Source: Porites lobata (Eukaryota; Cnidaria; Anthozoa; Scleractinia; Poritidae). Taken from it: a DNA stretch of 64,000 nt. A program made the translations under genes and the position numbers. The notes beneath the pieces were generated by a model, which worked only from the letters and a program-made list of their open reading frames with translations, was not told the DNA's origin and searched no databases. The stretch is from assembly GCA_942486035.1 (NCBI GenBank), contig CALNXK010000156.1:970001-1034000 (forward strand). Direction: 5' to 3'. The number at the start of each line of letters is the position of its first letter. Positions within the stretch are counted from its first letter, which is position 1. Shown here in pieces: positions 45,301-54,954 of the stretch.

Positions 45301-45408
45301 TACAGCGTTTTCAAACTCTGCGTTCCCTGAGGTCACTTCTACACGCAAAAGCAAGGAAAGAAGCGCAACCAGTAACAGCGGGTGAATCTTTTTTTCGAGA
45401 AGGTCCAT
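32513..45408 (-). CDS. PAPPA: Pappalysin (PAPP-A-type secreted metzincin protease), 7 exons
   Basis: Pappalysins are secreted zinc proteases that in vertebrates cleave IGF-binding proteins and release IGF. Exons (minus strand): 42779-45408, 41565-41788, 39313-39512, 37153-37828, 35136-35584, 33904-34092, 32513-32875; all have GT-AG borders, phases chain, and the sum is 4731 nt, 1576 residues plus TGA, near vertebrate PAPP-A length. Start is ATG at 45408, preceding a leucine-rich signal peptide; the frame is open four codons further 5' but only to a TTG. Order: signal peptide, RRVKR furin site (54-58), LamG (about 75-250), LNR1 and LNR2 (401-462), HEFGHVLGLWH (550-560), Met-turn SNYM (621-624), a Cys-rich repeat, five CCPs (about 1172-1486), LNR3 (1487-1514) and an acidic tail. 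Whether it matches PAPPA or PAPPA2 cannot be decided; probably pre-duplication. Confidence 0.96.
33904..34092 (-). CDS. PAPPA: Pappalysin exon 6: CCP4/CCP5
   Basis: Residues 1394-1456, phase 0 at both ends. VKCEDKGHWSEPMRRC closes the fourth CCP and CPVPVPPPGVIITC opens the fifth. The donor GAG|GTGGGT is acceptable. Confidence 0.92.
34762..35090. mobile_element. TGTGATATC-palindrome repeat, copy 2 (inverted)
   Basis: Read on the minus strand it matches 16345-16735 block by block, including GGATGAGGTTTTTGTGATAT, GAAGAAAATAACCACAAAC and AGGCTCTTAGCCAATGGG. Its inner palindrome (GATATCCG...CGGATATC, 35011-35078) is better preserved than in copy 1. It is in pappalysin intron 5. Confidence 0.75.
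35136..35584 (-). CDS. PAPPA: Pappalysin exon 5: CCP2 to CCP4
   Basis: Residues 1244-1393, with the paired cysteine pattern of sushi modules (CSFKC, VTCEADGKWS, CSKPVIPKNGEPL, SCKFRCKPGYRPK, KVRCTKSGQWTHPSC). A basic stretch (RPKDRDGPARRALKVR) lies in the module corresponding to CCP3. In vertebrate PAPP-A, CCP3-4 carry heparin-dependent cell-surface binding; that role here is inferred. Confidence 0.93.
36820..37113. mobile_element. TA-type MITE, CCTTTAGATTCTA ends, uninterrupted copy
   Basis: The left CACCTTTAGATTCTAGGGCG and the inverted right CTCGTCTTAGAATCTAAAAG flank a centre with CCCGCCAAAATGACGCTGGT. The same family, interrupted, is at 52836-54954. It is in pappalysin intron 4. Confidence 0.75.
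37153..37828 (-). CDS. PAPPA: Pappalysin exon 4: beta-rich module and first CCP
   Basis: Residues 1019-1243. A beta-strand-rich segment (SGNYWLEATFNRSVVPAALV to VALRSRTNFDVVELSKCG) is followed by the first CCP/sushi module (CERPSC...SGC) and the start of the second (NCGVPRIPNGQA). Phase 0 in, phase 1 out. Confidence 0.95.
37900..38030. mobile_element. Degenerate AAGCCCCC-motif element
   Basis: GCCCCTCATAGCCCCCCACC, ACAAGCCCCCCTC and ATAAGCTCCCCCCGGATATA suggest a decayed relative of the element at 19644-19952, but its ends cannot be defined. Confidence 0.35.
39313..39512 (-). CDS. PAPPA: Pappalysin exon 3
   Basis: Residues 952-1018. It reads GHPSLCYRHDGDGICEDFE, then KTSIKDCGFYTPEGFEDQWA, a segment strongly matching the PAPP-A family. 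The acceptor TTCACAG and donor CTG|GTAACG give phase 1 in, phase 0 out. Confidence 0.93.
41411..41446. repeat. (TAA)n microsatellite
   Basis: An uninterrupted run of about eleven AAT/TAA units in pappalysin intron 2. Confidence 0.9.
41565..41788 (-). CDS. PAPPA: Pappalysin exon 2: FnIII-like end and Cys-rich repeat
   Basis: Residues 877-952. The acceptor TACAG|GCAC completes the split Arg codon. YTYKVKAVTSFGLEGPFSPP looks like the end of a fibronectin-III-like fold, followed by CGDGIVEE..GEECDDGNVRDADGCNVQC, a DxDGC-type cysteine repeat also found in other PAPP-A proteins. Donor ACAG|GTAAAA, phase 1. Confidence 0.93.
41848..41995. mobile_element. TTCAACAAAGG/TTGGGCATTGGG-family MITE, copy 2
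   Basis: GATTCAACAAAGGTCGCTTT, GGGCATTGGGCAATTG and the inverted CCAATTGCCAAAGCAACCTT match the copy at 25645-25817. It lies immediately upstream of pappalysin exon 2. Confidence 0.65.
42200..42520. mobile_element. Repeat with TTTTAGTAAAATCC/GGATTTTACTAAA ends and internal hairpin
   Basis: TTTAGTAAAATCCAACTAGT on the left and GCCGGATTTTACTAAAC on the right are inverted. A separate hairpin (CTGAGTCAATAGCCCATGAG with its inverse) precedes them at 42241-42291. It is in pappalysin intron 1. Confidence 0.6.
42779..45408 (-). CDS. PAPPA: Pappalysin exon 1: LamG, LNR1-2 and catalytic domain
   Basis: An unusually large 2630-nt first exon, ending in phase 2 at a consensus donor (AG|GTAAGA). It encodes residues 1-876: signal peptide LLLVALLSLLL, propeptide to RRVKR, a laminin-G-like domain with FTLEFWMKPEGG and GTIDEVRFW, two LNR modules (GDLICNSDNC..GNDGGDC; GNGKCDPEC..GWDAGECC), and the elongated zinc motif HEFGHVLGLWH with glutamate 551 as the expected general base. 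Cysteine density and NxT/NxS sites fit secretion. No intron interrupts the protease core. Confidence 0.97.
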
Positions 45409-46550
45409 TTTGAACCTCAATGTTCTCGTTGTACTTATCTGTTCGTGCAGAAACGGCGATAAAAAAAAACTTTGAAGATTAAAAAGCGACCTTTCCTGTT
45501 TCGTAGTTTGTGTAAAGTAAACAGCTGTGAAGATTTGACCCTGTTGATTGTAAAATTAAACCATTCGTCAGATCATATCACAAGTTAGCGTTCTGTGATA
45601 AACTACAATGGACTTTTTCGCGTACAAAATAGACTCAAAGTATCTGAGGTGTAAAAATCTACACCTGAACAAAAATGAAAATGAATTTCTGCTGAAACAT
45701 CAACATTATAAATAGTTTCTGATTTCTCCGTCTTAAAATAAGCAAAGGAAATCTAGCCCTATGATTGACATTCAACTGATAGCTGAAACCCCATGGAAAA
45801 CGCCGGAAATCTATCACGTACTTCTTCTTTTTTAGAGGTTAAGGTTCAAGTCATTGCTTGAAATTTTTTCGTTATCGTGAACACGACAACAATCCACAGA
45901 TCTTGTCGACTATTTCCTTTGTCGAACTATTGGATTACGTAACTTTGGAAAATTGCAAAGCAAGCTGTAATTTTTCGAAAACAAATTTAAAAAAAACTTC
46001 AATGAAGCGGAAACAAGGTAACACATTAGTTTTTGTTTTGTTACCGAAAGCAGTGACAAATGAACATCGCAAGAAAACAAAGGCGCATTGTCCTTTTGTC
46101 TTTATGAATCTGTATATCAAATATTGGGAGGAAATGCTACATGCTCGAACAAGTTTTCATTATTCTTTACGAAAAAAGAAAACAATCAAGCAAACAACAA
46201 GCAACAACAAAAAGTCGAAGTGTCGAAAAATCTTCCTGTCAACGTGTACATGAAAAAAATGAGAAAATTGTAGCCTTGCCCCGGAAGAGTCCACCTGGAA
46301 AATTAATCATGGTCTTTCGTGGGTGGTAAACTTAAGAGCTGCGGCTTTCACCGCTCATGTACGTTGGGTTTTGCGGTAGATTTTGCGGTATAAATGGGGT
46401 TCCGGGTTTAGAACGGTGAAAGGGCTCATTATACAGAATACTGTATATTTTAAGCAGTCCAATTAATTACAAGTTATTTGTTTTAAACCTTGAATCTCTT
46501 TCTTTCCGTCGGATTAACGGCTTCTTTTTAAATTTATCTAGTGCCCTAGA
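45409..46550. other. Upstream flank of pappalysin, no gene seen
   Basis: This is the 5' flank and presumed promoter of pappalysin on the minus strand. The base composition is AT-rich and no TATA box or other element could be assigned. Open frames around 45858-46330 are short, lysine-rich and unlike known proteins. Confidence 0.4.
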
Positions 46551-46695
46551 AGCCAGGGTGGGGGGGGTACTCAACAGTCTTATTCGGGAAGGCTCCCCAG
46601 CTTCTAAAGGTCCAACCCCTTATCCTTTTATATGGCCATTTTTGACAGAGGTATAGGGCAGGTACCCCTCTCGTATATATATGGCAGGAATTTGT
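46551..46695 (-). mobile_element. GGGGGGTACTC-family repeat, 3' fragment
   Basis: On the minus strand: CAAAAATGGCCATATAAAAG, GGAGCCTTCCCGAATAAGAC and TTGAGTACCCCCCCC. These match the right part of the longer copy at 52440-52745. It is a fragment only. Confidence 0.6.
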
Positions 46696-48558
46696 CGGAG
46701 AGTGGTTGGAGAGGAATAAATTATTAAAATTAAAGTCTGTACTAAAGGTACACTGTTTTAAAATTTTAATCGAATGTGCGTATGATCCATGCGCTCGAAT
46801 GGATTTTATTTTTGGAAAAGAAGGACAGAAATATTTCTTCAGCCTAGCTTTTTAATAATAAGAAAATTTACATGAAAACGGATACAAGGCTTTTGATATA
46901 AAGATAAACAGAAATTCAGCCCAGTGTTCTTCTTAGGTGTTCTATCAAGAAGGCGCTTTTTAAAGAGTTTTTCTTTTCCATTTTCGTTTTCAAACTTATT
47001 GTTCATGTTTTAACTACATTATGACATCCATTATCCTTCTCTCAATAAACTCTGGAAAACGTTTATAGAAGTTGTCACAAGGTCTCGTTTTGCTTTTGTA
47101 CGTATCAAAAAGATGTACCACCAAAAAAAAACTGTGTATGAGGTCGATCACGAGCGTGGGAGTGGGGAGTTGTCTCAACATAGCGCGCGTGCTTGCCCTA
47201 CTGATAGGTCCCGTTGAGCCGCTATGAACAAAATCTTTATTTACGCACGCCCCTGCGTAAATAAAGATTTTTTTCATGATGACGTGTTCAGCTGTGTTTT
47301 TCGTCGCTTTTCCTAAGCCGACCCAAAATCAACGGCAATGATGAAAAACTTTCTAGATTTTTTTGGAATTTAGCTTCGTTCTAGCCACTCAAACCAACAG
47401 CAAAAGCGGTGAAGATGTTTAGCAAATAATAGAGCCTGACGGATTCGTTGAAAAGTCTGCCGTTAAGTCTGCAGTAAAGACTGACTGAAAATATTCAGTT
47501 TGTATAAAGCGTCCTCCGTTATTAAAGTTTGTTTATCCTTTACAAAAAGAGTTAATAATAAAGGAAGCTCAATAGCGAAAAATTATGCACTTTTGTTATC
47601 GCCGAACAATACGACTGAAACAGGAAAATTTCTCTTTCAATAACAAGACAAATTATACAAGAAGACATAAATTTATAAAACAACTACTGCCAGGTCTTCT
47701 CAAGAAGCCGTTATGACAAGCCATTGTTCGTAAATGAATACAATAATAGGATGACAGTCGTCTTTGCTAAAAAACAGGTTTTCTGTATTTCGCCGAGCAA
47801 AACATAAACATCTTTTCAGCAAATCCAAACCATACTCCACGACTTCTTACGAACAGGTGAGTACTTTAACTTTAGGTGGACTTTAAGACTCTTTTACCTT
47901 TGTTTCTGCTTAGTTTCCGTTCGTTTAATAACGAAAAAATAGGAAAATTTTCTTTCTCAGTTTTACAGAAAGAATTTTCATTCAAACTAGACTTTTTTAT
48001 ACGATGATGTGAATGCTACGCGCGTTGTCAGTGATTGGTCGTTGCCCATGATCTATCAGAGTACAGTACATGGATGAAACTTGTCTAATGCTTTGTTTTG
48101 TTCAACATGGCGCGCTGTTTTGAAAATGCTTCTGAGATTATTTCGGATTAAAGCAAGTGAAATCCTTGAAAAAAGTTCAACAGGAGCTATTTACAAGAAA
48201 GAAAAATGGAGAAACGGGGACCAAAAGAACTCTAGACTACTTTAGAATGCCTAAACTACAAGAAATCCTCACAACAGCTGCCATCTATCGTGTTTCATCG
48301 CTATGAGAGACTCGCCGTTTTGCAAAATGTTTTCAGTTTTTTCGCCATTATTCTGCTTTGAGCAAGAAAAGACGTTGAAAAACTTTTCGAAGAAACTATA
48401 TACAGTTGAGATAAAGAAAAAAAAAGAAGAAGCAGCGACGAAAAGTAGCGCTTGGGACTTAAAAAATGCCTGAACTAACTCAAATTCTCGAACAGTCTTG
48501 AAAGCGGTACGAGGCAGGTATGTGTATCGGTCTTTTTCCTATTCTGATCATTGTATAA
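46696..48558. other. No gene recognised
   Basis: AT-rich sequence with short open frames lacking similarity or splice logic. A short inverted repeat around CAGGGGCGTGCG (about 47227-47268, AAATCTTTATTTACGCA arms) is the only structure noted. Confidence 0.4.
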
Positions 48559-48733
48559 AACAAATAGATTCCATATTGCCGTGGGTCTGTTCAGTAATAG
48601 ATAACAGAGGACGTCAAAATGTGGTAAAAACATCAGTGGCACACGAGCCGCAACTTCATTGTTTTTACCACATTTTGACGTCTTCTGTGATCTATTACTG
48701 AACAGACGCAGGGCAACATGGAATCTATTTGTT
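48559..48733. mobile_element. Foldback MITE, about 75-bp arms
   Basis: AACAAATAGATTCCATATTG at the left end and its inverse at the right continue through CTGTTCAGTAATAGAT and GACGTCAAAATGTGGTAAAA on both arms, with a central GTGGCACACGAGCC loop. It is non-coding. Confidence 0.85.
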
Positions 48734-48851
48734 AAGTGGCGTGTTTGTAATCAGCCAATAGAAGCGTTCGTTATCGTGTCACGCGTTACGAGAATTTTAC
48801 AGTTTTAAAATAAAAAATCAAGCATCTTTGTCAGCTATGTTATAAAGGATT

Positions 48852-49009
48852 TGCTCATGCTTTTAGATGTGCGTATATCGAGCTATGGATGCAGTTGGGA
48901 AGTTTGGAGAGCACTCAAGCTGCTAGAGTTGCTCTTGGGAGCGCCTCTAGCAACTCTTTCGCATCTTTCGTGCTCTCCAAACTTTCCGCGTGCATCCACA
49001 AGCATGAAC
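48852..49009. mobile_element. Foldback repeat with double inverted structure
   Basis: TGGATGCAGTTGGGAAGTTT(GGAGAGCAC) pairs with the inverse at 48970-48998, and an inner CTAGAGTTGCTC pair lies between them. Confidence 0.75.
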
Positions 49010-49029
49010 AAATTCTTAATTTTCGCGTG

Positions 49030-49439
49030 CCTGGGGGTGGGTAATCCCGGGGGGGAGGTACTTTAGGACGTTTTGGGTGGAGATGTGCCGCTGCGACCCT
49101 GGAACCCTTAGCCTTAACCAGAGCTAGTTCAAATGAATTTTGCTACCCTACACTAGACTAAACTCCCCAAATCCCCCCTATCCTGGAGTAGCTGTTTTCC
49201 AGAAACAACTGAGGTCACTAGTACAGTCCAGCCAAAACAAAACCGATTTGATTTTTTATATCCTTGAGTGGCAGGAGCCGCTCCTGTGAGTGGCAATTCC
49301 CGGTTTCCCTAGTCTAGACTAAAATCTTCAGCCAATTGATCAGTTTAAATGGAAAATGATACCCTCTTCTAGACCCAAACTCTCTGATTTATATACCCTA
49401 TCCTTCAGTAAACTGCTCGAAAATCATACCCTTCACAGC

Positions 49440-49472
<33 letters not shown>

Positions 49473-49492
49473 TCCCCCGCCCCGGATGGGTA
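49030..49492. mobile_element. CCCGGGGGGGAGGTACT-family repeat
   Basis: The left CCCGGGGGGGAGGTACT and the right AGTACTCCCCCGCCCCGG are inverted. Internal blocks (TGTGCCGCTGCGACCCTGGA, CCAGAGCTAGTTCAAATGAA, ATTTATATACCCTATCCT) are the kind I recall as a high-copy coral repeat (recollection, not a search). Confidence 0.65.
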
Positions 49493-51954
49493 ATAGACCG
49501 CCAAGAAAGAAAAAAATTGCGAATCCCCTGGGGTACGCCTGAGGGGACATTGTTGCAAGTCAAAATTGAACCATGCATTACGTCGCTTGTCATCAAAGCG
49601 AAAGCTTCGATAAGCTTTAAACTTCAGCGGTAATTTAAGCTGTTTCATTATTTTCTATTGCATATGAACGGCCTTTGGTCACTGGACACGAATTGAATAT
49701 TCGATCGAATTTAAGTAATGGTCCAGCTAAGAAGCAGGCAGAAAAACAAGATTTCGTGCAGTCATGACTGTAAACATGCATTACTTGTGTCACGCATTAC
49801 TGTTTCAATGTATCTTTGCCGGCGAATACAGCCGTCCCCTCGCTTCTCACCATTCGCAGGCTAATTGTACCTAAGCAAATGTGAATGAAATCGTTGAATT
49901 AAATATGAGTCTTATTTACTTTGTTGTTCAATGCAGTTTTCATGATCCATATTGATATCCTTTTGCGTAGGGATTACAAAATTATGAAAGCGGTTTTTCG
50001 TCACCCTAACCCAGCTTTTATTAGCCAACGGCTACTGCTAGCTATAATTAAAAAAAACCTTGTGCTGACGGTTTTCCACTATCATGGTTAATGGCCAACG
50101 TACGTAGGTGATGCCCAAATGCGGAAGGTATTACCCCCTAAAAATTTCAATCGAGCCACGTTAAATTTTAAAAAGTTGGTTTACATTACATTGCATCACA
50201 TGGGGAAGACGAAGACGAAGACTTTAATTTTAGCGCCCTCAAAGATCTTACCTTGATTTTTCAGTTTGAAGAAGTGATTATCAGACCTCAAGCTGGTCAT
50301 GGAAGTCAGTCGGAAAAAACTGGATTCCGAATCATAAGAGTAACTTTCGATCAGGGTGGTATGACTGCACGCTATAAACAGGCCGCTGGGAGGGTCCACG
50401 ATGACAACCCACAAAACGTCACTAATCACACGGATCACAGCATTGTACTCCTGGGCGAAACACGACTACAAAATATCTAAATCTGACTTTTCTCCGGGGC
50501 TGTCTAGACTGAGATAGCAGGACAGTAGTCGAATGCCAAGTTATGATCAACAAACTGAGGAAATACTTCCATAAACTGACCAGTGGATAACCGATGTTAA
50601 CTGGACGAGACAAAAACAAAGCAATGGAGGGGAAATCCCGGGGGGGAAATCTCATGAACTCTCCTTCAAAAAGCGGTTGCGCCAACGAAAATACAGAGAA
50701 GCTGAGCCTTTTGCATGATATATATAGCAGATGGGCCGGCATAAGCAGAAAAAACCGTAACCTTGACATGAACATCGAAACTTCTTTTCATTTCTTTTTT
50801 TAAAAAACTATACCCTAGACAATTGAAACAATAGACTGAATATTTTCAGGGCACGAGTTCACTGCAAATTTACCTCATCACAGATAAGAGATTTTGGGTA
50901 ATTACTATACTTTGTAGTAAGCAAGCTTTGCGGGAGGGACTGATGAATCTCGATTGCCGCACACTGAATTGAAAGGTATTTAACTATAGAGTTTTCAGAT
51001 GATGCCAATTATAATTCCAATTAAGGATTATAGGTCTGCCAACACCCCTTTCAGAGGATTACCACGGATTAACTTTCAGAAGAAAAACCTAGAATACCAT
51101 AGATGAAAGTTTTTCTCTTTAAAAGATAAGGTTGCAAAGAGCATTTTCTTATGTTCTAGCTTACACTTTCTGAAGGATGGATCAATACACTCAAAAAGTT
51201 AACATAGAAGTAGGAATGATTTTTGGCGAGACTTCTTTTCTACTCAGCGGTGAAAATTTGGTTCTATCAGTCAACCTTTTTGGATCTAAATCGTGATAAA
51301 AAACGTCAATCACCAAAAGATTATCCCCTGTCTTGAGTGCTTAATCGAAAGACAAGCAAATAAAAACAGGGACAAAAGTTGAACTGTCATTTTTAAGTCT
51401 TTTGTATTTCAGACGCAGAAATCCTTCCGTTGATAAAGCCCTCCTTTATAGGGTAAGCTCATCGAGTTATTTCAAGTCAGGGCAGAACGCCCTAAGGCAA
51501 ACACGTAAGCGATGGTGTCATTTGGAGCTATTTCATGGCAGAAGAAACTGTTTAGTCAATGCCAAAAATGTTGAAGAGCATCTAATCCTGGCGAAAGAGA
51601 CAAAAAAGGACACTAATCTCCAAATCCCCAAAACGAATATTTCAGTACTGAATCCAGAGCATATTACTGAGACTAATGGTTTACACAACCTACTAGAAGT
51701 AACGATTAGCTAAAGGAGGTCACCACTTTTATGAGCTTAGTCAGGCAACTTGTCTCGGTGCCAAATAGTCTGCGTAATTCTCATTCATCTTCTACGGCGA
51801 TTTTTCCGTACCTTTTGTGTAATTTGTAGTTTTCTTTCGATGACATTTGATCTAGCGCTATCTAGTGGCTTTAGATCGTACTGGTTCCTGTTCCTGGTCA
51901 ATCTCGCACGTTTAGTTCAGTCGGTATCTGGCAAAACTCTTGGCTCATTTGTGA
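49493..51954. other. No gene recognised
   Basis: Several open frames of 60-120 codons on both strands (for example 50253-50480 plus, 50196-50438 minus, 51402-51713 plus) show no known domain, no start/stop context and no splice chain, so none is called. Confidence 0.4.
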
Positions 51955-52092
51955 ATTTGATGCTCAAATAACTGTCGTCAGTATTCAAAGTTATAATTTA
52001 ATACTAGAGGAATAAAGAATTTGATGTTTCAAATAACTGTCGTCAGTATTCGGAAAAAATATCTGTTATAATTTAATACTAGAGGAATAAAG
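51955..52092. repeat. Direct duplication of about 65-75 bp
   Basis: AATTTGATG..CAAATAACTGTCGTCAGTATTC and TTATAATTTAATACTAGAGG(AATAAAGA) occur twice in the same order (51955-52017 and 52018-52092); the second copy has an extra GGAAAAAATATCTG-type insertion. Confidence 0.9.
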
Positions 52093-52439
52093 ATGAACGG
52101 ATATTTAAAAAGGCCAAGAATTTTCGGGAGCCTTTTCCGGGCTGAAATTTTCGAAAAGGTAAGTTTTTTTAATTGTTTCAAGAAATCCGAAGGATGAGGG
52201 CTGTTTAAATACTAAAATACGTTCAACAATGCTAAGTGGTTTTCAAATAGATAGATCAACAGTATCTTGGCTTGAAATATTCAGATTACTCATTCTCTCT
52301 TGCTTACATAGAAATATTGCTGCAAATTCCTCAATTCTTTCGTAGGCAGAACATTTTAGAGTCACCCTGGAATCGAAAGCTCTCTATATGACCTACTATC
52401 TGATTATCACTTTCTCAGTCAAAATTTTGCTAGCTGTTG

Positions 52440-52745
52440 CCAGGGGGGGTTACCCCAGGGGGTTGCCCCGACGTAATACTCCCTATGATGGCCTACGTCG
52501 TGAGGCCCGCCCAAAAGGGATTCCTTTTCCAGGCTTCATGTATCTAAAAGGGTACGGATTTCGTGAGTCAAAGCATTACTTTTATAAAAGGTGTATAGGG
52601 AAAATTATCATTCAGGTAAGTATCTAAAAGGGCTTTGAAAAGGGCCTTTCAGTGGAAGGTATGCGAAAGTGTTCCTTTTCTGTCAAAAAATGGTAGATAA
52701 AAAGGACCCCGGGGTGGAGCCTTCCCGTATGAAACTTTGTTGAGA
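52440..52745 (+). mobile_element. GGGGGGTACTC-family repeat, longer copy
   Basis: The copy reads in order TACTCCCTATGATGGCCTAC, TTCCTTTTCCAGGCTTCATG, GGGTACGGATTTCGTGAGTC, CCTTTTCTGTCAAAAAATGG and GGAGCCTTCCCGTATGAAAC. It shares its right part with 46551-46695. The ORF through it (52388-52627) is only the repeat read in one frame. Confidence 0.65.
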
Positions 52746-53028
52746 AGCTCCTCCGAGGCTCAGTAGCTTCAAATTAACAATGCAGAGGCATTATACGCAA
52801 ACTTAATTTTTAAATAACTCAGTCTGTAAAGAATAGAGACCTTTAGATTCGAGGACAGGACGCCGGACTACGAGTACGAGATTTGACTTGAAGTTTTTCA
52901 CGTATTCTCAAAATATAGACTTCCCGGAAAACTTCATTTTACCATTTTTCACTAGAAAAGTTTTCACTATTATCTTTAGTGAAGGAGGTTACGCGCTCTC
53001 CCTATCGCAAAATGATAAAACCTCTAAC

Positions 53029-54790
53029 GAGGCCCTCCCAGGGTAAATTCCGACAAGCGACATGACCCAAAAAGTAGCGACAGAGCCTAAAATGAAATGG
53101 CGACAAGCGACAACCTCCTTCGGCCAAATTGCGACAGTGACGGCGAAGCCGAGAATATGCGACAAAGAACGGTGGTTTGGCTAATTTATCACCAGTCTGA
53201 GTGCCAAGAAGAAGTAATTTTCGTCAATTTTCCTTGCGCTTCAGAGATTGTCTCTCGTCAGGGAGTTTCAGTGGACCCTCCCGAGCGCGTCTTGTTGGCC
53301 AGTCGCGTAGTCTTCATTTACGCAACCCCGCACAACTCTTGGGAGACCTTGGAACTAGGTTGTCCGTCAAATAGCTTAATTTACGCACGCTTTACATCTC
53401 TTGTAATCACTACTTTCATATAGACCATGATGCACCTTGTTTCCCCTCCTCAGAATTTTGCATAACCAATGTTTCCAAATTCTCCAGGGTATTACAGTCG
53501 TCCCAAGAGAAATCGAAAACAATGGTTATGAAAAGTTTTGGGGGGTAAACAAGGTGCATTATGGTCTATGTGAAAATGGTGAATACTTTGCTTGTTTCTG
53601 AACGTCTCATATCCTTGTCGACCTCTGTCGGACGGTGACGACGGTGGAGAGACCAGGGACCAGGTAACTTAACCACCGCACAGCGTAGACCACCGTTAAC
53701 CGCCGGCCTTCACGTACGATTTATCAGGTCAGTTAGTCTTAAAATGTTGAACGCGGATCACTTAGGGTGTGCTGACAGTGTTTCTTTAAGCGAATCCAAA
53801 AACGGATTTCTGATCCGAGATTCGCCGGATTTCGCGGTCGAAAGGAACGTGAAATCCGAAATTGGATTTGTGACCTTGGTAACCTTTCGCAAACGCGTGC
53901 AATATGCATGACAGCCTGAGCCTCTCTAGAAATGAAATGTTTTCTACTGTTTGACAAATTATGCGATTATACCGTACAGAATTTTGTGGTCGGCAGTTCG
54001 AATAACGACGATGGAACATAAACAGATCAAGAAAGTAGCATGTTAAAGTTGAAAATTATCTAAAGGTTGTCGGCTCAGTTTGATCCAGTTTCGTAGCTCG
54101 GTTTTCTATGTAACACGATCGAGTGCCTATTATCGCGTCCAAAAGCGAGTTTGTAGAAAGATAGCAGTTATTTGTCCCTTTTACTTATTTGTGTTTTTAA
54201 GCAATCTTTAGCGACAAATGGTCAGCACATGGATATTTTACTGTACCACTATGAACAATCTTCTAGTGTTTTCAGATGTTTTACGGCAAATGGCAGCAAT
54301 TAGGAAACTCTACGGGAATACTTCAACTGGAAGTACAGCTGGATCATCTGACTAATTTCGAAGCCACTGTGAATGGAACAGCGTAGATGACTAATCCGTT
54401 AATCTGGATTCGGATTCTTCGGATTTCAAATCCAATGTGAATCCTTTTTCAAAAAGGATTCACCAGATCAAAACCCAAATTTGAATTTGCCGAAAGGAAC
54501 GCGAAATCCGTTTTAAGATCCAAAATCCGTTTCTGGATTCACCGAAAGGAACACACCCTTAATTGTGAATGGCGATGTATAGGTGTTCTATACGCGAAAG
54601 GTTAACTGGGAAATTGCACAACTGTAATGGTTTCTTTAAAACCCATCGCTATCCCCCTTTTCTAAAATTCCGACAAAGACAAAGAATTTTAGTTCAATTT
54701 CCGACAGCGACGTGAAGCATTAATAAACACCGACACGAGACGTTTAAAAATTCAGACGAGCGACATGGGAGCCCCCCCTGGCAGGGCCTC
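53029..54790. mobile_element. 1762-bp element inserted in the MITE
   Basis: Ends GAGGCCCTCCCAGGG and CCCTGGCAGGGCCTC are inverted and flanked by TCTAAC on both sides (53023-53028, 54791-54796). Sub-terminal CCGACAAGCGACATGA-like motifs recur at both ends. The ORF 53097-53423 lies inside it without a recognisable domain. It contains a third element (53765-54558). Confidence 0.8.
53765..54558. mobile_element. PIF/Harbinger-like non-autonomous element
   Basis: GGGTGTG at the left and CACACCC at the right, with TTA on both sides (53762-53764, 54559-54561), fit PIF/Harbinger insertion. The arms share GAATCCA(A/G)AAACGGATTT and AAAGGAACG(T/C)GAAATCC motifs over about 110 bp. No transposase is encoded. 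Confidence 0.8.
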
Positions 54791-54954
54791 TCTAACATTT
54801 GTTTCCGCCACTTCGACATTCTCGCGAAGACTCGTAGTACGGAATGACGACGGCTACCACCTTTTCCCGCCAAAATCACGCTGGTTCTCACGCGCGCACT
54901 ACTTAGTATTGAGAAAATTTCGTACTCGTAGTCGTCTTAGAATCTAAAGGTTTC

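Larger units (their letters stand above)
52836..54954. mobile_element. TA-type MITE, CCTTTAGATTC ends, split by a nested insertion
   Basis: The left half 52836-53028 begins GAGACCTTTAGATTCGAGGA; the right half 54791-54954 ends inverted (CTTAGAATCTAAAGGTTTC). TA borders both outer ends. Joined by position only, the halves match the whole copy at 36820-37113 and would be about 350 bp. Between them lies a 1762-bp element. Confidence 0.8.

Noticed and set aside
43996..45413. Plus-strand open frames of up to 173 codons opposite pappalysin exon 1
   Set aside because: They are mirror readings of the pappalysin coding strand without domains of their own.
42775..45420. Pappalysin start at 45420
   Set aside because: The codon at 45420 is TTG; the first ATG is at 45408 and directly precedes the signal peptide.
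50196..50480. Overlapping plus and minus frames that look weakly protein-like
   Set aside because: No family could be recognised, and neither frame has a start, splice sites or neighbouring exons.
53097..53423. Possible transposase in the nested 1762-bp element
   Set aside because: 108 codons without a DDE, HTH or other transposase motif.
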